This document shows, in pieces, positions 33,601 to 41,553 of a stretch of DNA of 64,000 nt. The notes beneath the pieces were generated by a model that saw only the letters and a program-made list of their open reading frames with translations, was not told the origin of the DNA and searched no databases. Each line of letters opens with the position of its first letter. Position 1 is the stretch's first letter. Both the position numbers and the translations under genes were made by a program. This stretch comes from Nephrocerus scutellatus (taxonomy: Eukaryota > Arthropoda > Insecta > Diptera > Pipunculidae): NCBI GenBank assembly GCA_947095585.1, contig OX352762.1:25706669-25770668 (forward strand), given 5' to 3'.

Positions 33601-36600
33601 CAGCATCATCATATTCTTGGTATAGAACCCATTCATCATCTCATCTTTGGAATAACAAAAGAATTACGCTCGATTCGCAACAAAAGAAATAAGCTGTGGC
33701 ATACATGCCTTCAACCTAGTTCCGTTTCTGACTTATCCAACTACTTCCACGTTTATTTCAGTTTTAGATATATTTGGCAAACAAAAAGCGGCAAACAAGG
33801 CTAGGCAGCTGTTAATTGTAAATCAATGGAAGAATTTCCAAAGGGGTCACTCCACTATATAAAAATCGTTAAAGCAAGAGCTAACGAATATCGATTGCAT
33901 AACACCAGTGTTATGCTTCTATAAACACTTCCGGACAACTATACCCCCCAGGGAAGATTGGGAAACGGAATCCGAAGCTAATACGGAAACAGTACGGTTT
34001 TCCACGGACGGTTTTAAGCTAGACCACAGAGTAGGAGCAGGAAATTTTTTTTGTGACAAGCTGAAAGTACAAATTTCTATCTGAAGTGATAGCAATTGAG
34101 GAGGTCATGAATTGGTTGGAGCAACCCAAGCGGCACTAAAGCTTGTGCTTCAAAAAAATGCAGAAGCCGTAGCAAACGAAATGTGGAAAACACAGAGACT
34201 TGTGGTATATCAAAATAAGTTGGTCCAAAGCTGGACTTGGAGCGCTCAATTGCACTAATCTCCCTACAAGGATGTCATGTGACCTAAAAACGGGTTTGGG
34301 GAAACTGATAGGAATTTGCCCTCTGAAGAAATACACCAGAAGATTGTGTATATAATATAATGAAAACTGCAGAAGCTGCATGGACGAGTAGGCGGAGGAG
34401 ACAATAAGAGATTTTCTTTGCTCCTGTTCGGCATTAGCGTACAGAAGGCACATACAGTTAGGCAAGCGGTTTATGAATTACCCCCAGATCTCGAAAACGG
34501 CAAAGTGCGAAACATAGTTCGATTTATTAAGAGGAATGGTTGTTTAATAAATGGAAATGTACTAGATCCTGTGGTAACACAAAGCACCGCTACTGGTCTA
34601 AGTGAGCAAATTGCCGTCACCACAACTTAACCTAACCTACCCTTTTCAGATTTTATGAGCTCTGCGAAACACTTTTCTTGAGTAATTTAGACCGAATCTT
34701 TTTTTTTAAATAGCAAATGGAAATGAGACACCAAACCATCTACTCTGAATTTATCCAACAAGTCGTCTGATGACTCTAAAGTCATCGCATAACCTATTTT
34801 CGCATTATTTTATTTGACCTTAATTACTTCTTACTTGAGTAGTTGTTCCCAAGCTTCATTAGTGTAGATAAATATTACATTGCCGATGGTAAAAAAAGTA
34901 ATAAAAATTAAGGAACAATATTCTCCATGTCCAGAAGGTTTGCCGGCGATTGTGTTAAAAACTTGCATACATTTCCCGGCTCAACGCCTCACTGCTCCCT
35001 TCAAATTATCTAATTTACATAGCGGTTTTCTCCGTCCCGGAAAATCTCTTACATACTCATAATTCTCCTTCATATAAAGGTTGTAAATCAAAATTTCTAT
35101 TTATTGCTTTTTTCCACTAATCACAATAATTTTCCTGAAGGCAGATCAACGACTTCAAATTGGTGTTAAATATCGTCTGCGCTATCGAGGACGGCTATGA
35201 AGTCGATTAAATTGCAACCGATTTTAGTAAAGCCTTCGACAAAATATAAATAAAAATGTATGGTCCTTTTTCGATCCTTTGTATCAGCTCCATAGCTTCT
35301 TTTAAATACAATCAAGTGTAAACGTACGCATCAGGTATGCTCGATGGTGTGTGATCAGGCATCAAGGAAACATAGTAACTCCAGTTCAGTTGTTTAGTTG
35401 AAGTTGAACGAAGTGGTTGTGCGAATAAACTTGAATTTAAGAATTGCGTGTAAGACTTTATTTAGCACTAGCGGAAATACCTGAAATTTCCCGGCGGCCG
35501 ATTGAGGACTACCCAACTGACCACCCTTCTCCCTTTGACCACCTCAGCCACCCAGTAAACAATAGAATCGACACTTATATCGGCAAAAAATATATAAGTA
35601 TAAGAATCGTCAGTTATGGTCGCGAGTTCATACAAAAATAAAAAACAACCAATAAAAAATAAAATTTTTCATGTAAATTCTCTAACAGGAGTTGCACAAA
35701 GTGCAAAGTTTGAACCGGGTTAATTTGGTAAAAATTAATATTAGAGCCCCTTTACTTCAAAATGTTTTCAAACACTGTCATCGGAGATACGCATGTGTAA
35801 AAAGTTTGTATGGAAGCCCCCGACCTTGGGCCCGATCACTTCCAAATTTCAATAGGGAGATACACAAGTGTTAAAAATTTGAAGAAAATCGGGCTAATTT
35901 TTAAAAAATTTATATGGGCCTTAAAGCCCTTAGAGCTCGGTCACTCCAAAAATTGTACAAAAGTTTTGTCCACATGTCTCCTTAAAGACATGTGTTTAAA
36001 ATATAAAGAAAATCGGTCTAATTTTTAAAATAATTGTATGGGCTTACCTAACGCCTCGAGCCGGTCATTTACAAAAATGTTTGTCCATTGGAAATACAGA
36101 TGTGTTTAAAATTTGAAGAAAATCGGGCTAATTTCTAAAAAATTTATATGGGCAAACCCTGAGCCTCATGGCCCGTTCACTCCAAAAATTTTACAAAAAG
36201 TTTTGTCCGTCGGAGATACCCATGTGTTTAAAATTTTAAAAAAATTAGGCTAATTTTTAAAAAGATTATATAGGCACCCTTCGGGCCTCAGGGCCCAATC
36301 ACTCCAAAAAATTTACGAATGTAAATAAAATTTGAAGAAAATTGGGTACAGATTTTCTTTGCTCCTGTTCGGCATTAGCGTACAGAAGGCACATACAGTT
36401 AGGCAAGCGGTTTATGAATTACCCCCAGATCTCGAAAACGGCAAAGTGCGAAACATAGTTCGATTTATTAAGAGGAATGGTTGTTTAATAAATGGAAATG
36501 TACTAGATCCTGTGGTAACACAAAGCACCGCTACTGGTCTAAGTGAGCAAATTGCCGTCACCACAACTTAACCTAACCTACCCTTTTCAGATTTTATGAG

Positions 36601-39600
36601 CTCTGCGAAACACTTTTCTTGAGTAATTTAGACCGAATCTTTTTTTTTAAATAGCAAATGGAAATGAGACACCAAACCATCTACTCTGAATTTATCCAAC
36701 AAGTCGTCTGATGACTCTAAAGTCATCGCATAACCTATTTTCGCATTATTTTATTTGACCTTAATTACTTCTTACTTGAGTAGTTGTTCCCAAGCTTCAT
36801 TAGTGTAGATAAATATTACATTGCCGATGGTAAAAAAAGTAATAAAAATTAAGGAACAATATTCTCCATGTCCAGAAGGTTTGCCGGCGATTGTGTTAAA
36901 AACTTGCATACATTTCCCGGCTCAACGCCTCACTGCTCCCTTCAAATTATCTAATTTACATAGCGGTTTTCTCCGTCCCGGAAAATCTCTTACATACTCA
37001 TAATTCTCCTTCATATAAAGGTTGTAAATCAAAATTTCTATTTATTGCTTTTTTCCACTAATCACAATAATTTTCCTGAAGGCAGATCAACGACTTCAAA
37101 TTGGTGTTAAATATCGTCTGCGCTATCGAGGACGGCTATGAAGTCGATTAAATTGCAACCGATTTTAGTAAAGCCTTCGACAAAATATAAATAAAAATGT
37201 ATGGTCCTTTTTCGATCCTTTGTATCAGCTCCATAGCTTCTTTTAAATACAATCAAGTGTAAACGTACGCATCAGGTATGCTCGATGGTGTGTGATCAGG
37301 CATCAAGGAAACATAGTAACTCCAGTTCAGTTGTTTAGTTGAAGTTGAACGAAGTGGTTGTGCGAATAAACTTGAATTTAAGAATTGCGTGTAAGACTTT
37401 ATTTAGCACTAGCGGAAATACCTGAAATTTCCCGGCGGCCGATTGAGGACTACCCAACTGACCACCCTTCTCCCTTTGACCACCTCAGCCACCCAGTAAA
37501 CAATAGAATCGACACTTATATCGGCAAAAAATATATAAGTATAAGAATCGTCAGTTATGGTCGCGAGTTCATACAAAAATAAAAAACAACCAATAAAAAA
37601 TAAAATTTTTCATGTAAATTCTCTAACAGGAGTTGCACAAAGTGCAAAGTTTGAACCGGGTTAATTTGGTAAAAATTAATATTAGAGCCCCTTTACTTCA
37701 AAATGTTTTCAAACACTGTCATCGGAGATACGCATGTGTAAAAAGTTTGTATGGAAGCCCCCGACCTTGGGCCCGATCACTTCCAAATTTCAATAGGGAG
37801 ATACACAAGTGTTAAAAATTTGAAGAAAATCGGGCTAATTTTTAAAAAATTTATATGGGCCTTAAAGCCCTTAGAGCTCGGTCACTCCAAAAATTGTACA
37901 AAAGTTTTGTCCACATGTCTCCTTAAAGACATGTGTTTAAAATATAAAGAAAATCGGTCTAATTTTTAAAATAATTGTATGGGCTTACCTAACGCCTCGA
38001 GCCGGTCATTTACAAAAATGTTTGTCCATTGGAAATACAGATGTGTTTAAAATTTGAAGAAAATCGGGCTAATTTCTAAAAAATTTATATGGGCAAACCC
38101 TGAGCCTCATGGCCCGTTCACTCCAAAAATTTTACAAAAAGTTTTGTCCGTCGGAGATACCCATGTGTTTAAAATTTTAAAAAAATTAGGCTAATTTTTA
38201 AAAAGATTATATAGGCACCCTTCGGGCCTCAGGGCCCAATCACTCCAAAAAATTTACGAATGTAAATAAAATTTGAAGAAAATTGGGTACATTTTGTAAA
38301 ATATTTGTATGGGAGCCCTCAACCCCGAGGCCCGAGGGTCTCAAAATAGAATAGAATTGTAGAAAGTGTTGTCATAGGAGATATGCATATGTGCAAAGTT
38401 TCCATGAAATCGGACTTTGGGAAGTGGGTTAAAAATTGATCGCAAATTCCACGATAAACAAACCAACAAACAAACACGGGCACGCGAAGTTAAGATAGAG
38501 AATTTAAAAAACTCAGTTTTTCCGGAATTTTCCAATTTTCCAGGCAACTTTTCCAATTTTTTTCTCGTTGAACCTTATTCGGGTTTTGACGAACTTTTAA
38601 AAACAAAAACGAGTCAAATCGGTCCACCCGTTCTCAAGTGATGCGCTTACCAACAAACAGCCTTTAATTTTTATTTATATAGATAAGTCTTTTCGGTCCT
38701 TTGATTTTAGCCTTGTCAAATAACGATACCGATTACATCATGCTCTGATGACATGACGTGACATAAAAATTTAGTAACTTGTATCAACCCACCTTGACTC
38801 TTGCCAACTGCAAGATGACGTGAATAGGTTCAACATTTCAAATGCCTAAAAAATTTCTGAAACTTACTGTCAATTAATGCCAAGCTATCATTTATAAATA
38901 TAAGCGTCTTTATCCACCACGAAGAATCTATTTTATAAATCACAACCTGTTCCTTCATTTATTTCGATGCAAGACATGCGTGTTATTTGCGACAGGGAAC
39001 TTAATTTTCGTTTCCATATTGGTAACATAATCAAGAGAGCCAACTCTGATTTTTTTTTGTTTTTTGTTGGTCACGTTTTTGATGGTTTCTTTTTGATGGT
39101 CGCTTTTATATCATGATGCGCGCCTTTTTTCAAACACGTCGTTTTGATGGTCGCCTTTTTAAAGTTGCTTTTTTAATATATCTTATTTAAGGCTTTGATG
39201 CCAGAAAAGTTAAAAAAACCGTTTCTTTTTCTGAGTAATTTTAATACTTTTTTTAGCTGAATTAATGCATCCAGTATATTTGACTAGCTATAGAAAAATC
39301 AGAGAGAATCTAGAAACTTTATGAGCGTTCCATTTCCAAACCCCTACTAAAATCCAAAAAAATCGTTCCCCAGTAATTTTATTTCTGATTCGGTTAAGAA
39401 GGTATGCAAATGGAGTAAAAAAAAAACTAGAACCAAGTTATATAAATATAAACTCTCACTGCAAGTCAAAGGCGATATCTTAGTGACAACGGGGAACTCG
39501 ATATTTCCCTAGGACACACAAAACCATGTTACAAATAAATATTATTCAGCTAAAAACTGAGTCCGGTTTACTTAAACTAATATCTCAATATATTAGTAAA

Positions 39601-41553
39601 TGTTGGCAACCGGGTGCGTAAACACTCGCACATGAAAAATATAGTCAAGACTCAAAACCAAACCGCGGGTGACCCTTTAAACCTGTTAGAATAATATCAG
39701 CTCGAACTTGGTATGTGTACTGTGTTCTAATCTACATATTGTACAGGTCGCTCATACGCGCAATTTCTCTTTGAAGTGTTGAGGAACTATACTCCTTCGT
39801 TTTTGAATTGAAAAGGAGCGTCGAATGTTAGCCATAATAAGGACATCATTCGTAGAGTGGGTCGAACCCTGCTTGCCTAGCTTTCGCCATTAAGCATGCT
39901 CATGAACTTTTTCCATTTAGCGGTCCTCTCTTCGAGAGTAAACCGTAAGCCCCCGCGTTGCATCCCCAGAACGAGCTGGGTCTTCAACCACAGTTGTGCT
40001 CAGACCGGTCAACCTTACGGTCAACCTTACGGTCAACCTTATTGTCTGTGGGCACGGACAACTGCCGCGGTACCAATGCGAGCTTGGTGAAGTCTGATAT
40101 CAAGGGACTTAGTTCCTTCAAAGTAATTGCCTTTTTACGAAGGAGAAAACCATGACTGGCAAATCATCTTTCGGAACCTCGAACCCCACAATTTGTCACT
40201 AGGATATCGCCCATAATATCCTAGGCCGGCTGGGATAGAAACTATTCCGGGCACATTACACAGACTTGTAGTGTACGAAATGGACTACTAAATACGAAGA
40301 GTCGCCCATAAGGTTATTCTATGTATAGGGTGTTTTTTTGGGAGGTTTGTTTTTCCGATAGATGTCGTTTTATTTTATGACAGTTGTTTTGACAGCTCAA
40401 AGTGGCATTTCTACTCAGTATTGTTTGGCAAATCATTATGAAAAAAAAAAAATGACATTTGTGAAAAATAGTCGTGGTAGCCATATGCCAGAAATTGTGT
40501 TTAAATGTTAAATGCCAAAAAATTATCTACCAAATAAAAAAAAATTTTGGTCATTTCATAATTTTATATGTGTTTTATTCAAAAAAAAATCGGCAACCTC
40601 TTAAAAAAACATGTTATATCTAACGGGTGTTTTTTTAAGAGGTTGCCGATTTTTTTTTTGAATAAAACACATATAAAATTATGAAATGACCAAAATTTTT
40701 TTTTATTTGGTAGATAATTTTTTGGCATTTAACATTTAAACACAATTTCTGGCATATGGCTACCACGACTATTTTTCACAAATGTCATTTTTTTTTTTTT
40801 TTTTTTTTTCCATAATGATTTGCCAAACAATACTGAGTAGAAATGCCACTTTGAGCTGTCAAAACAACTGTCATAAAATAAAACGACATCTATCGGAAAA
40901 ACAAACCTCCCAAAAAAACACCCGTTACCTTCGGCCCATAAGGAGCACACTCTAAGTACCAGCGGCCCTTATTTAAAATTCCGTGCTCAGCTCAGCACCC
41001 CAACCATGAATAGCTTAATACGCAATTGGATCCCCCACGGGGACATAATAAGGACAGAATTGTTAAATGGCAACCGTGAGCCTTTGAATCGCAATAGTAT
41101 CTGCGTTCTTTAATTTTACGTAGAATCGAAGTTCGCCATACTCGTAAAACATCTAAACATGCAATAATTCCCCAATGTAAATCCGTTGCGGTCATTTGAG
41201 TTTATTGATAGAGAGAGGGAGTTCAGAAAAGCTTTATAAAATTACCAAAAGTTACAAAGGACAAACTGTCTGAAAGTGAAAATGAAAAAAAAATTCGCGT
41301 GCGATCGTCACTATCGCAAAAGCCTGATTGCTAAATGGGTAGTTACAAATAGACAATTGGGAGTTGTTACACTTGACAAAAGATTTTTTCATTTTGCTAA
41401 TTAAATCTTTGCTCCTTAGTTAACTTTCCCATGGGAAAATTATGGTTCTGATGTTTTGATTAACGTATTTTCAGATTGCGTGGAAAATTCTACTTAGAAA
41501 CTAATGATGCATCACCATTCGGCAAAAACTCCTCAAAAAGCAGAAGATTGTGA
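15632..41553 (+). CDS. Secreted pancreatic-type (neutral) lipase, seven-exon gene
   Basis: Alpha/beta-hydrolase of the pancreatic lipase family, expected to cut acyl esters of glycerolipids outside the cell. CDS = 15632-15683, 23344-23443, 23505-23659, 23817-24071, 31746-31964, 32104-32263, 41475-41553: 1020 nt, 339 residues plus TGA. All introns are GT..AG and phases join exactly. Residues 1-18 ([18 protein letters not shown]) are signal-peptide-like. HGFSE (84-88) is the oxyanion region; GFSLG holds nucleophile Ser163, GLDPALP holds Asp190, and GCSHQRAW holds His265, matching the family's Ser-Asp-His spacing. It resembles Drosophila lipases such as CG6472 (from memory). Introns 1, 4 and 6 (7.7, 7.7, 9.2 kb) are full of transposons; nothing in the coding part is broken. 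Confidence 0.93.
16147..16500 (+). repeat. Family A repeat array
   Basis: Opens with AAATTTTTCGTGTAAATTCTCTAA, then about three 120-bp units (TACACTTGTCTATAAAATTT, GAAAATCGGGTTAA, ATATGGAAGCCCC). In lipase intron 1. Confidence 0.75.
16563..16640 (+). repeat. Family A 5' end with (AC)n microsatellite
   Basis: A second family A start (AAACAACCCATAAAAGTTAA then TAAATTCTCTAATC) running into a (CA) run at about 16617-16639. Confidence 0.65.
16755..17320. repeat. Two family A pieces joined tail to tail
   Basis: 16755-17025 is in + orientation and ends at the GGTGTGCCAGCCAGCC box. 17028-17320 is in minus orientation (ACCCGATTTTCTTCAAAT, TGTATCTCCGATGG). The result is a large imperfect palindrome within lipase intron 1. 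Confidence 0.75.
17338..17500 (+). repeat. Direct repeat H, copy 1
   Basis: About 160 bp starting TATTGAAATCACATACATCA and including TGAGGTGGGTGCATATTGCA; nearly the same as 18634-18790. The two copies flank the family E segment. Confidence 0.75.
17501..17930. other. Unassigned segment between repeats H and E
   Basis: No recognisable gene; intronic within the lipase. Confidence 0.35.
17935..18345 (+). repeat. Family E repeat with internal 102-bp duplication
   Basis: Shares CATAACGAGCWARGAAAGTGG, GTAGTAAATAACAAAAG-like and GAAACAGTCACTTTCG landmarks with 62395-62715. Inside, the block starting CACGCGTCCAAACCGG is tandemly duplicated (18000 and 18102). Confidence 0.65.
18634..18790 (+). repeat. 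Direct repeat H, copy 2
   Basis: Second copy of the about 160-bp sequence at 17338-17500, about 1.3 kb away. The pair may be parts of one larger dispersed repeat or target-flanking ends. Confidence 0.75.
18830..19330 (+). repeat. Family D tandem repeat (about 118-bp units)
   Basis: A GAGTGCGTGTAATCATAACG leader and GGCCAATATTACGATTAAA, then four units with CCAGAATTTCCATAGGAA and TACATTCCGAATTTC. Related arrays at 20590-20712, 22335-22735 and 43350-43745. Confidence 0.8.
19500..20446 (-). mobile_element. Jockey/CR1-like non-LTR relic J3
   Basis: Longest RT piece of family J. On the minus strand it has [17 protein letters not shown] (pre-RT, near 20350-20400), a decayed linker with [18 protein letters not shown] text, then [40 protein letters not shown] (motif A, near 19700-19760) and [14 protein letters not shown]. 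It breaks off just before the region that would hold YADD. Lipase intron 1. Confidence 0.8.
20457..20530 (+). repeat. Family A fragment
   Basis: One half unit: TTACAAAAAGTGTTGTCCAT, GATACACATGCG, GAAGAAAATCGGGTAAAT. Confidence 0.7.
20590..20712 (+). repeat. Family D single unit
   Basis: One about 118-bp unit (AAGCACTAGTCGCTTGAGAA, CCAGAATTTCCATGGGAAC, CATACCGAATTTCATGCG). Confidence 0.7.
21060..22055 (-). pseudogene. Gag relic of a second Gypsy-type LTR retrotransposon
   Basis: Starts on the minus strand near 22050 ([20 protein letters not shown]) and, after breaks, has an open 136-codon stretch (21497-21087) with [18 protein letters not shown] and [17 protein letters not shown]-terminal knuckle [14 protein letters not shown] (CX2CX4HX4C) follows; the knuckle before it has lost a Cys (CPDF). 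It is a different lineage from the knuckle-less Gag at 2477-3736. No pol or LTR recognised beside it. Lipase intron 1. Confidence 0.7.
22335..22735 (+). repeat. Family D tandem repeat (three units)
   Basis: Leader GAGTGCGTGTAACTTTTACG, then units starting GAGAAATGGCTT at 22421, 22540 and 22658, a period of 118-119 bp. Confidence 0.8.
22738..22800. repeat. (TA)n microsatellite
   Basis: TATATA run with GTTATAT interruptions in lipase intron 1. Confidence 0.8.
22801..23343. other. Unassigned end of lipase intron 1
   Basis: No element recognised. It ends in the polypyrimidine stretch CATTCTTTTAG that serves exon 2. Confidence 0.4.
23344..23443 (+). CDS. Lipase exon 2
   Basis: Acceptor TTCTTTTAG|CT, donor ACAAG|GTCAGT. 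Encodes residues 18-51 with a Cys cluster (GECSNCC) and VKFLLYTR, the usual start of the lipase fold. A 13-bp direct repeat duplicates the donor (see findings). Confidence 0.9.
23505..23659 (+). CDS. Lipase exon 3
   Basis: Acceptor GACAATAG|G, donor AATG|GTTTGT. Encodes residues 51-103 with [12 protein letters not shown] and [12 protein letters not shown] (oxyanion loop). The intron before it is only 61 bp. Confidence 0.9.
23817..24071 (+). CDS. Lipase exon 4 (nucleophile elbow)
   Basis: Acceptor ACTCTAG|CA, donor TACTG|GTGAGT. Encodes residues 103-188: [10 protein letters not shown], then [17 protein letters not shown] with catalytic Ser163. Confidence 0.95.
24072..24735. other. Unassigned start of lipase intron 4
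   Basis: No recognisable coding or repeat element apart from ordinary A/T-rich sequence. Confidence 0.35.
24744..24799. repeat. Short hairpin with 24-bp arms
   Basis: Arms 24744-24767 (TAGCATTGTACGTGTGTAAT..) and 24776-24799 pair with about two mismatches around an 8-nt loop. Could be a tiny fold-back element or a cruciform. Confidence 0.7.
24985..25135 (+). repeat. tRNA-derived SINE, 5'-truncated copy
   Basis: Matches 42530-42675: GAATTCCAGAAAACACC, AGTATTTTTCACGGT, CCGAGAGTAATAACTTATC, TAAATTGTAGGTCC. The tRNA-like head with the A box is missing. Confidence 0.7.
25330..27020 (+). mobile_element. RTE-clade non-LTR element, copy with deletions
   Basis: Plus-strand [78 protein letters not shown]. 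Compared with 45755-48622 it lacks about 1.2 kb covering the endonuclease and also a short stretch that would encode YADD (junction near 26290). Downstream, [20 protein letters not shown] and [20 protein letters not shown] follow. It ends in a short ATGATGATG tail. In lipase intron 4, same orientation as the gene. Confidence 0.85.
27021..27790. other. Unassigned intronic DNA
   Basis: No recognised element between two RTE fragments. Confidence 0.35.
27791..28085 (+). mobile_element. RTE 3'-part fragment
   Basis: CCAGTACTTACATACGAAGT and ATGTCGACATCATGAAGAG match the RT C-terminal region of the RTE copies at 26635-26810 and 48237-48385. Confidence 0.7.
28205..29375 (+). repeat. Family A, two consecutive copies
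   Basis: The first copy runs 28205-28640 and ends TTAATATAGAGA; a new start (AAAACAACCCATAAACAA) follows at 28643. Each has about 120-bp units built of GGAGATACACATG, GAAGAAAATCGG and a CCCGA.. box. Lipase intron 4. Confidence 0.8.
29608..30130 (+). repeat. Family A, best-preserved array
   Basis: Three units with GTTGTCCATCGGAGATACAC at about 29627, 29747 and 29873 (spacing about 120-126 bp). The terminal module follows: CTTTAGGAAGTGGGTTAAAA, ATCACAAGATTTGGTG, a GCCAGCCA-rich stretch, GGGCACGCGAAG and TATAGAGAATTTAAA. Confidence 0.85.
30131..30964. other. Unassigned intronic DNA
   Basis: No recognised gene or repeat in lipase intron 4. Confidence 0.35.
30971..31111. mobile_element. 141-bp MITE G with 6-bp target duplication
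   Basis: Terminal inverted repeats of about 38 bp (TAGGCGTATTTTATTTG.. / ..AAATAAAATACGCCTA), flanked on both sides by TTATAT (30965-30970 and 31112-31117). The inside holds a second palindrome around TTCTTATTCC/GGAATAAGAA. A diverged relative is at 44811-44942. No coding capacity; the parent transposon is unknown. Confidence 0.85.
31118..31745. other. Unassigned end of lipase intron 4
   Basis: No element recognised; ends in a T-rich tract before exon 5. Confidence 0.4.
31746..31964 (+). CDS. Lipase exon 5 (catalytic Asp)
   Basis: Acceptor AATTGCAG|GT, donor ATAATAA|GTGAGT. Encodes residues 188-261: GLDPALPLF with Asp190, then [13 protein letters not shown] and [10 protein letters not shown], strongly conserved in insect lipases. 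Confidence 0.95.
32104..32263 (+). CDS. Lipase exon 6 (catalytic His)
   Basis: Acceptor TTCATAAAG|TC, chosen because it alone gives IGCSHQRAW in frame; donor CAAAAG|GTAATT. Encodes residues 261-314 with His265 and the Cys-rich FTGCTSTQ segment. Confidence 0.92.
32264..32934. other. Unassigned start of lipase intron 6
   Basis: No element recognised. Confidence 0.35.
32935..33180 (-). mobile_element. Non-LTR RT fragment
   Basis: The minus strand reads [32 protein letters not shown] and [18 protein letters not shown], i.e. RT motif A-B spacing with a conserved GVKQG..LSP box. About 80 codons only; clade not assigned. Confidence 0.75.
33181..33934. other. Unassigned intronic DNA
   Basis: No clear element; the last part may belong to the following non-LTR relic. 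Confidence 0.35.
33935..34640 (+). mobile_element. I-like non-LTR relic L2: RNase H domain and 3' tail
   Basis: Plus strand: [18 protein letters not shown] (RNase H first Asp, TDGxK box, 33985-34040), decayed middle, NCRSCMDE zinc-finger start near 34370, and [20 protein letters not shown] to [11 protein letters not shown]. The tail CTTAACCTAACCTACC follows at 34627. Several stops. Same family as 4499-5464. The last 230 bp lie inside the tandem duplication. Confidence 0.75.
34880..35240 (+). mobile_element. Jockey-type RT fragment (also at 36821-37181)
   Basis: [17 protein letters not shown], then [18 protein letters not shown] and, after a gap, [10 protein letters not shown]. This is the pre-motif A to motif A part of a Jockey/BS-type RT with most of the linker lost. 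Confidence 0.65.
35638..36349 (+). repeat. Family A array within duplication unit 1
   Basis: Start AAAACAACCAATAAAAAATA, TAAATTCTCTAACAGG, then five to six about 120-bp units with GAAGAAAATCGGGCTAATTT and ATTTATATGGGC. Confidence 0.85.
36350..38290 (+). repeat. Tandem duplication, unit 2 (1941 bp)
   Basis: Exact second unit, offset 1941 bp. It is followed by unique family A sequence (ATTTTGTAAAATATTTGTAT). Junction overlap is about one base. Confidence 0.93.
37579..38520 (+). repeat. Family A array and terminal module after unit 2
   Basis: Same units as 35638-36349, here continuing to the real 3' end: GACTTTGGGAAGTGGGTTAA, CACGGGCACGCGAAGTTAAG, ATAGAGAATTTAAAAAAC. It shows that the original family A copy was complete before the duplication. 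Confidence 0.85.
38521..40325. other. Mostly unassigned part of lipase intron 6
   Basis: Contains a tail-like segment with GTCAAATCGGTCCACCCG and TTATATAGAT near 38600-38685, TTGATGGTCGC-type repeats near 39080-39155 and a 12-bp triplication at 40007-40042. No gene seen. Confidence 0.4.
40326..40614 (-). mobile_element. DD41D mariner MITE, copy 1
   Basis: Internally deleted relative of the mariner at 49355-50657. The + strand starts with the right-end TIR (GGGTGTTTTTTTGGGAGGTT), runs to TTGGCAAATCATTATG, then an A run replaces the transposase, then ATGACATTTGTGAAAAATAG to the left end. The left TIR tip is slightly altered (AACATGTTA). Confidence 0.88.
40623..40925 (+). mobile_element. DD41D mariner MITE, copy 2
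   Basis: The same deletion derivative in the opposite orientation, only 8 bp away; ends ACGGGTGTTTTTTT and AACACCCGT, flanked by TA on both sides. The poly(T) filler at the deletion is about 25 nt here, versus a shorter A run in copy 1. The pair forms an almost perfect inverted repeat of about 290-bp arms. Confidence 0.9.
40926..41474. other. Unassigned end of lipase intron 6
   Basis: No element recognised; ends TGATTAACGTATTTTCAG, the acceptor of exon 7. Confidence 0.4.
41475..41553 (+). CDS. Lipase exon 7 (C-terminus and stop)
   Basis: Acceptor TATTTTCAG|A, phase completes Arg314; reads [18 protein letters not shown] and ends at TGA 41551-41553. The KFYLxTN..PF pattern is the expected end of this lipase subfamily. 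It lies 9.2 kb after exon 6, beyond the tandem duplication and the MITE pair. Confidence 0.9.

Larger units (their letters stand above)
34409..36349 (+). repeat. Tandem duplication, unit 1 (1941 bp)
   Basis: Unit 1 of an apparently exact direct duplication; unit 2 is 36350-38290. Begins AGATTTTCTTTGCTCC and ends GAAAATTGGGTAC. It contains the L2 3' end, a Jockey-type RT scrap (34880-35240) and family A units (35638-36349). Every stretch I compared is identical. Confidence 0.93.
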
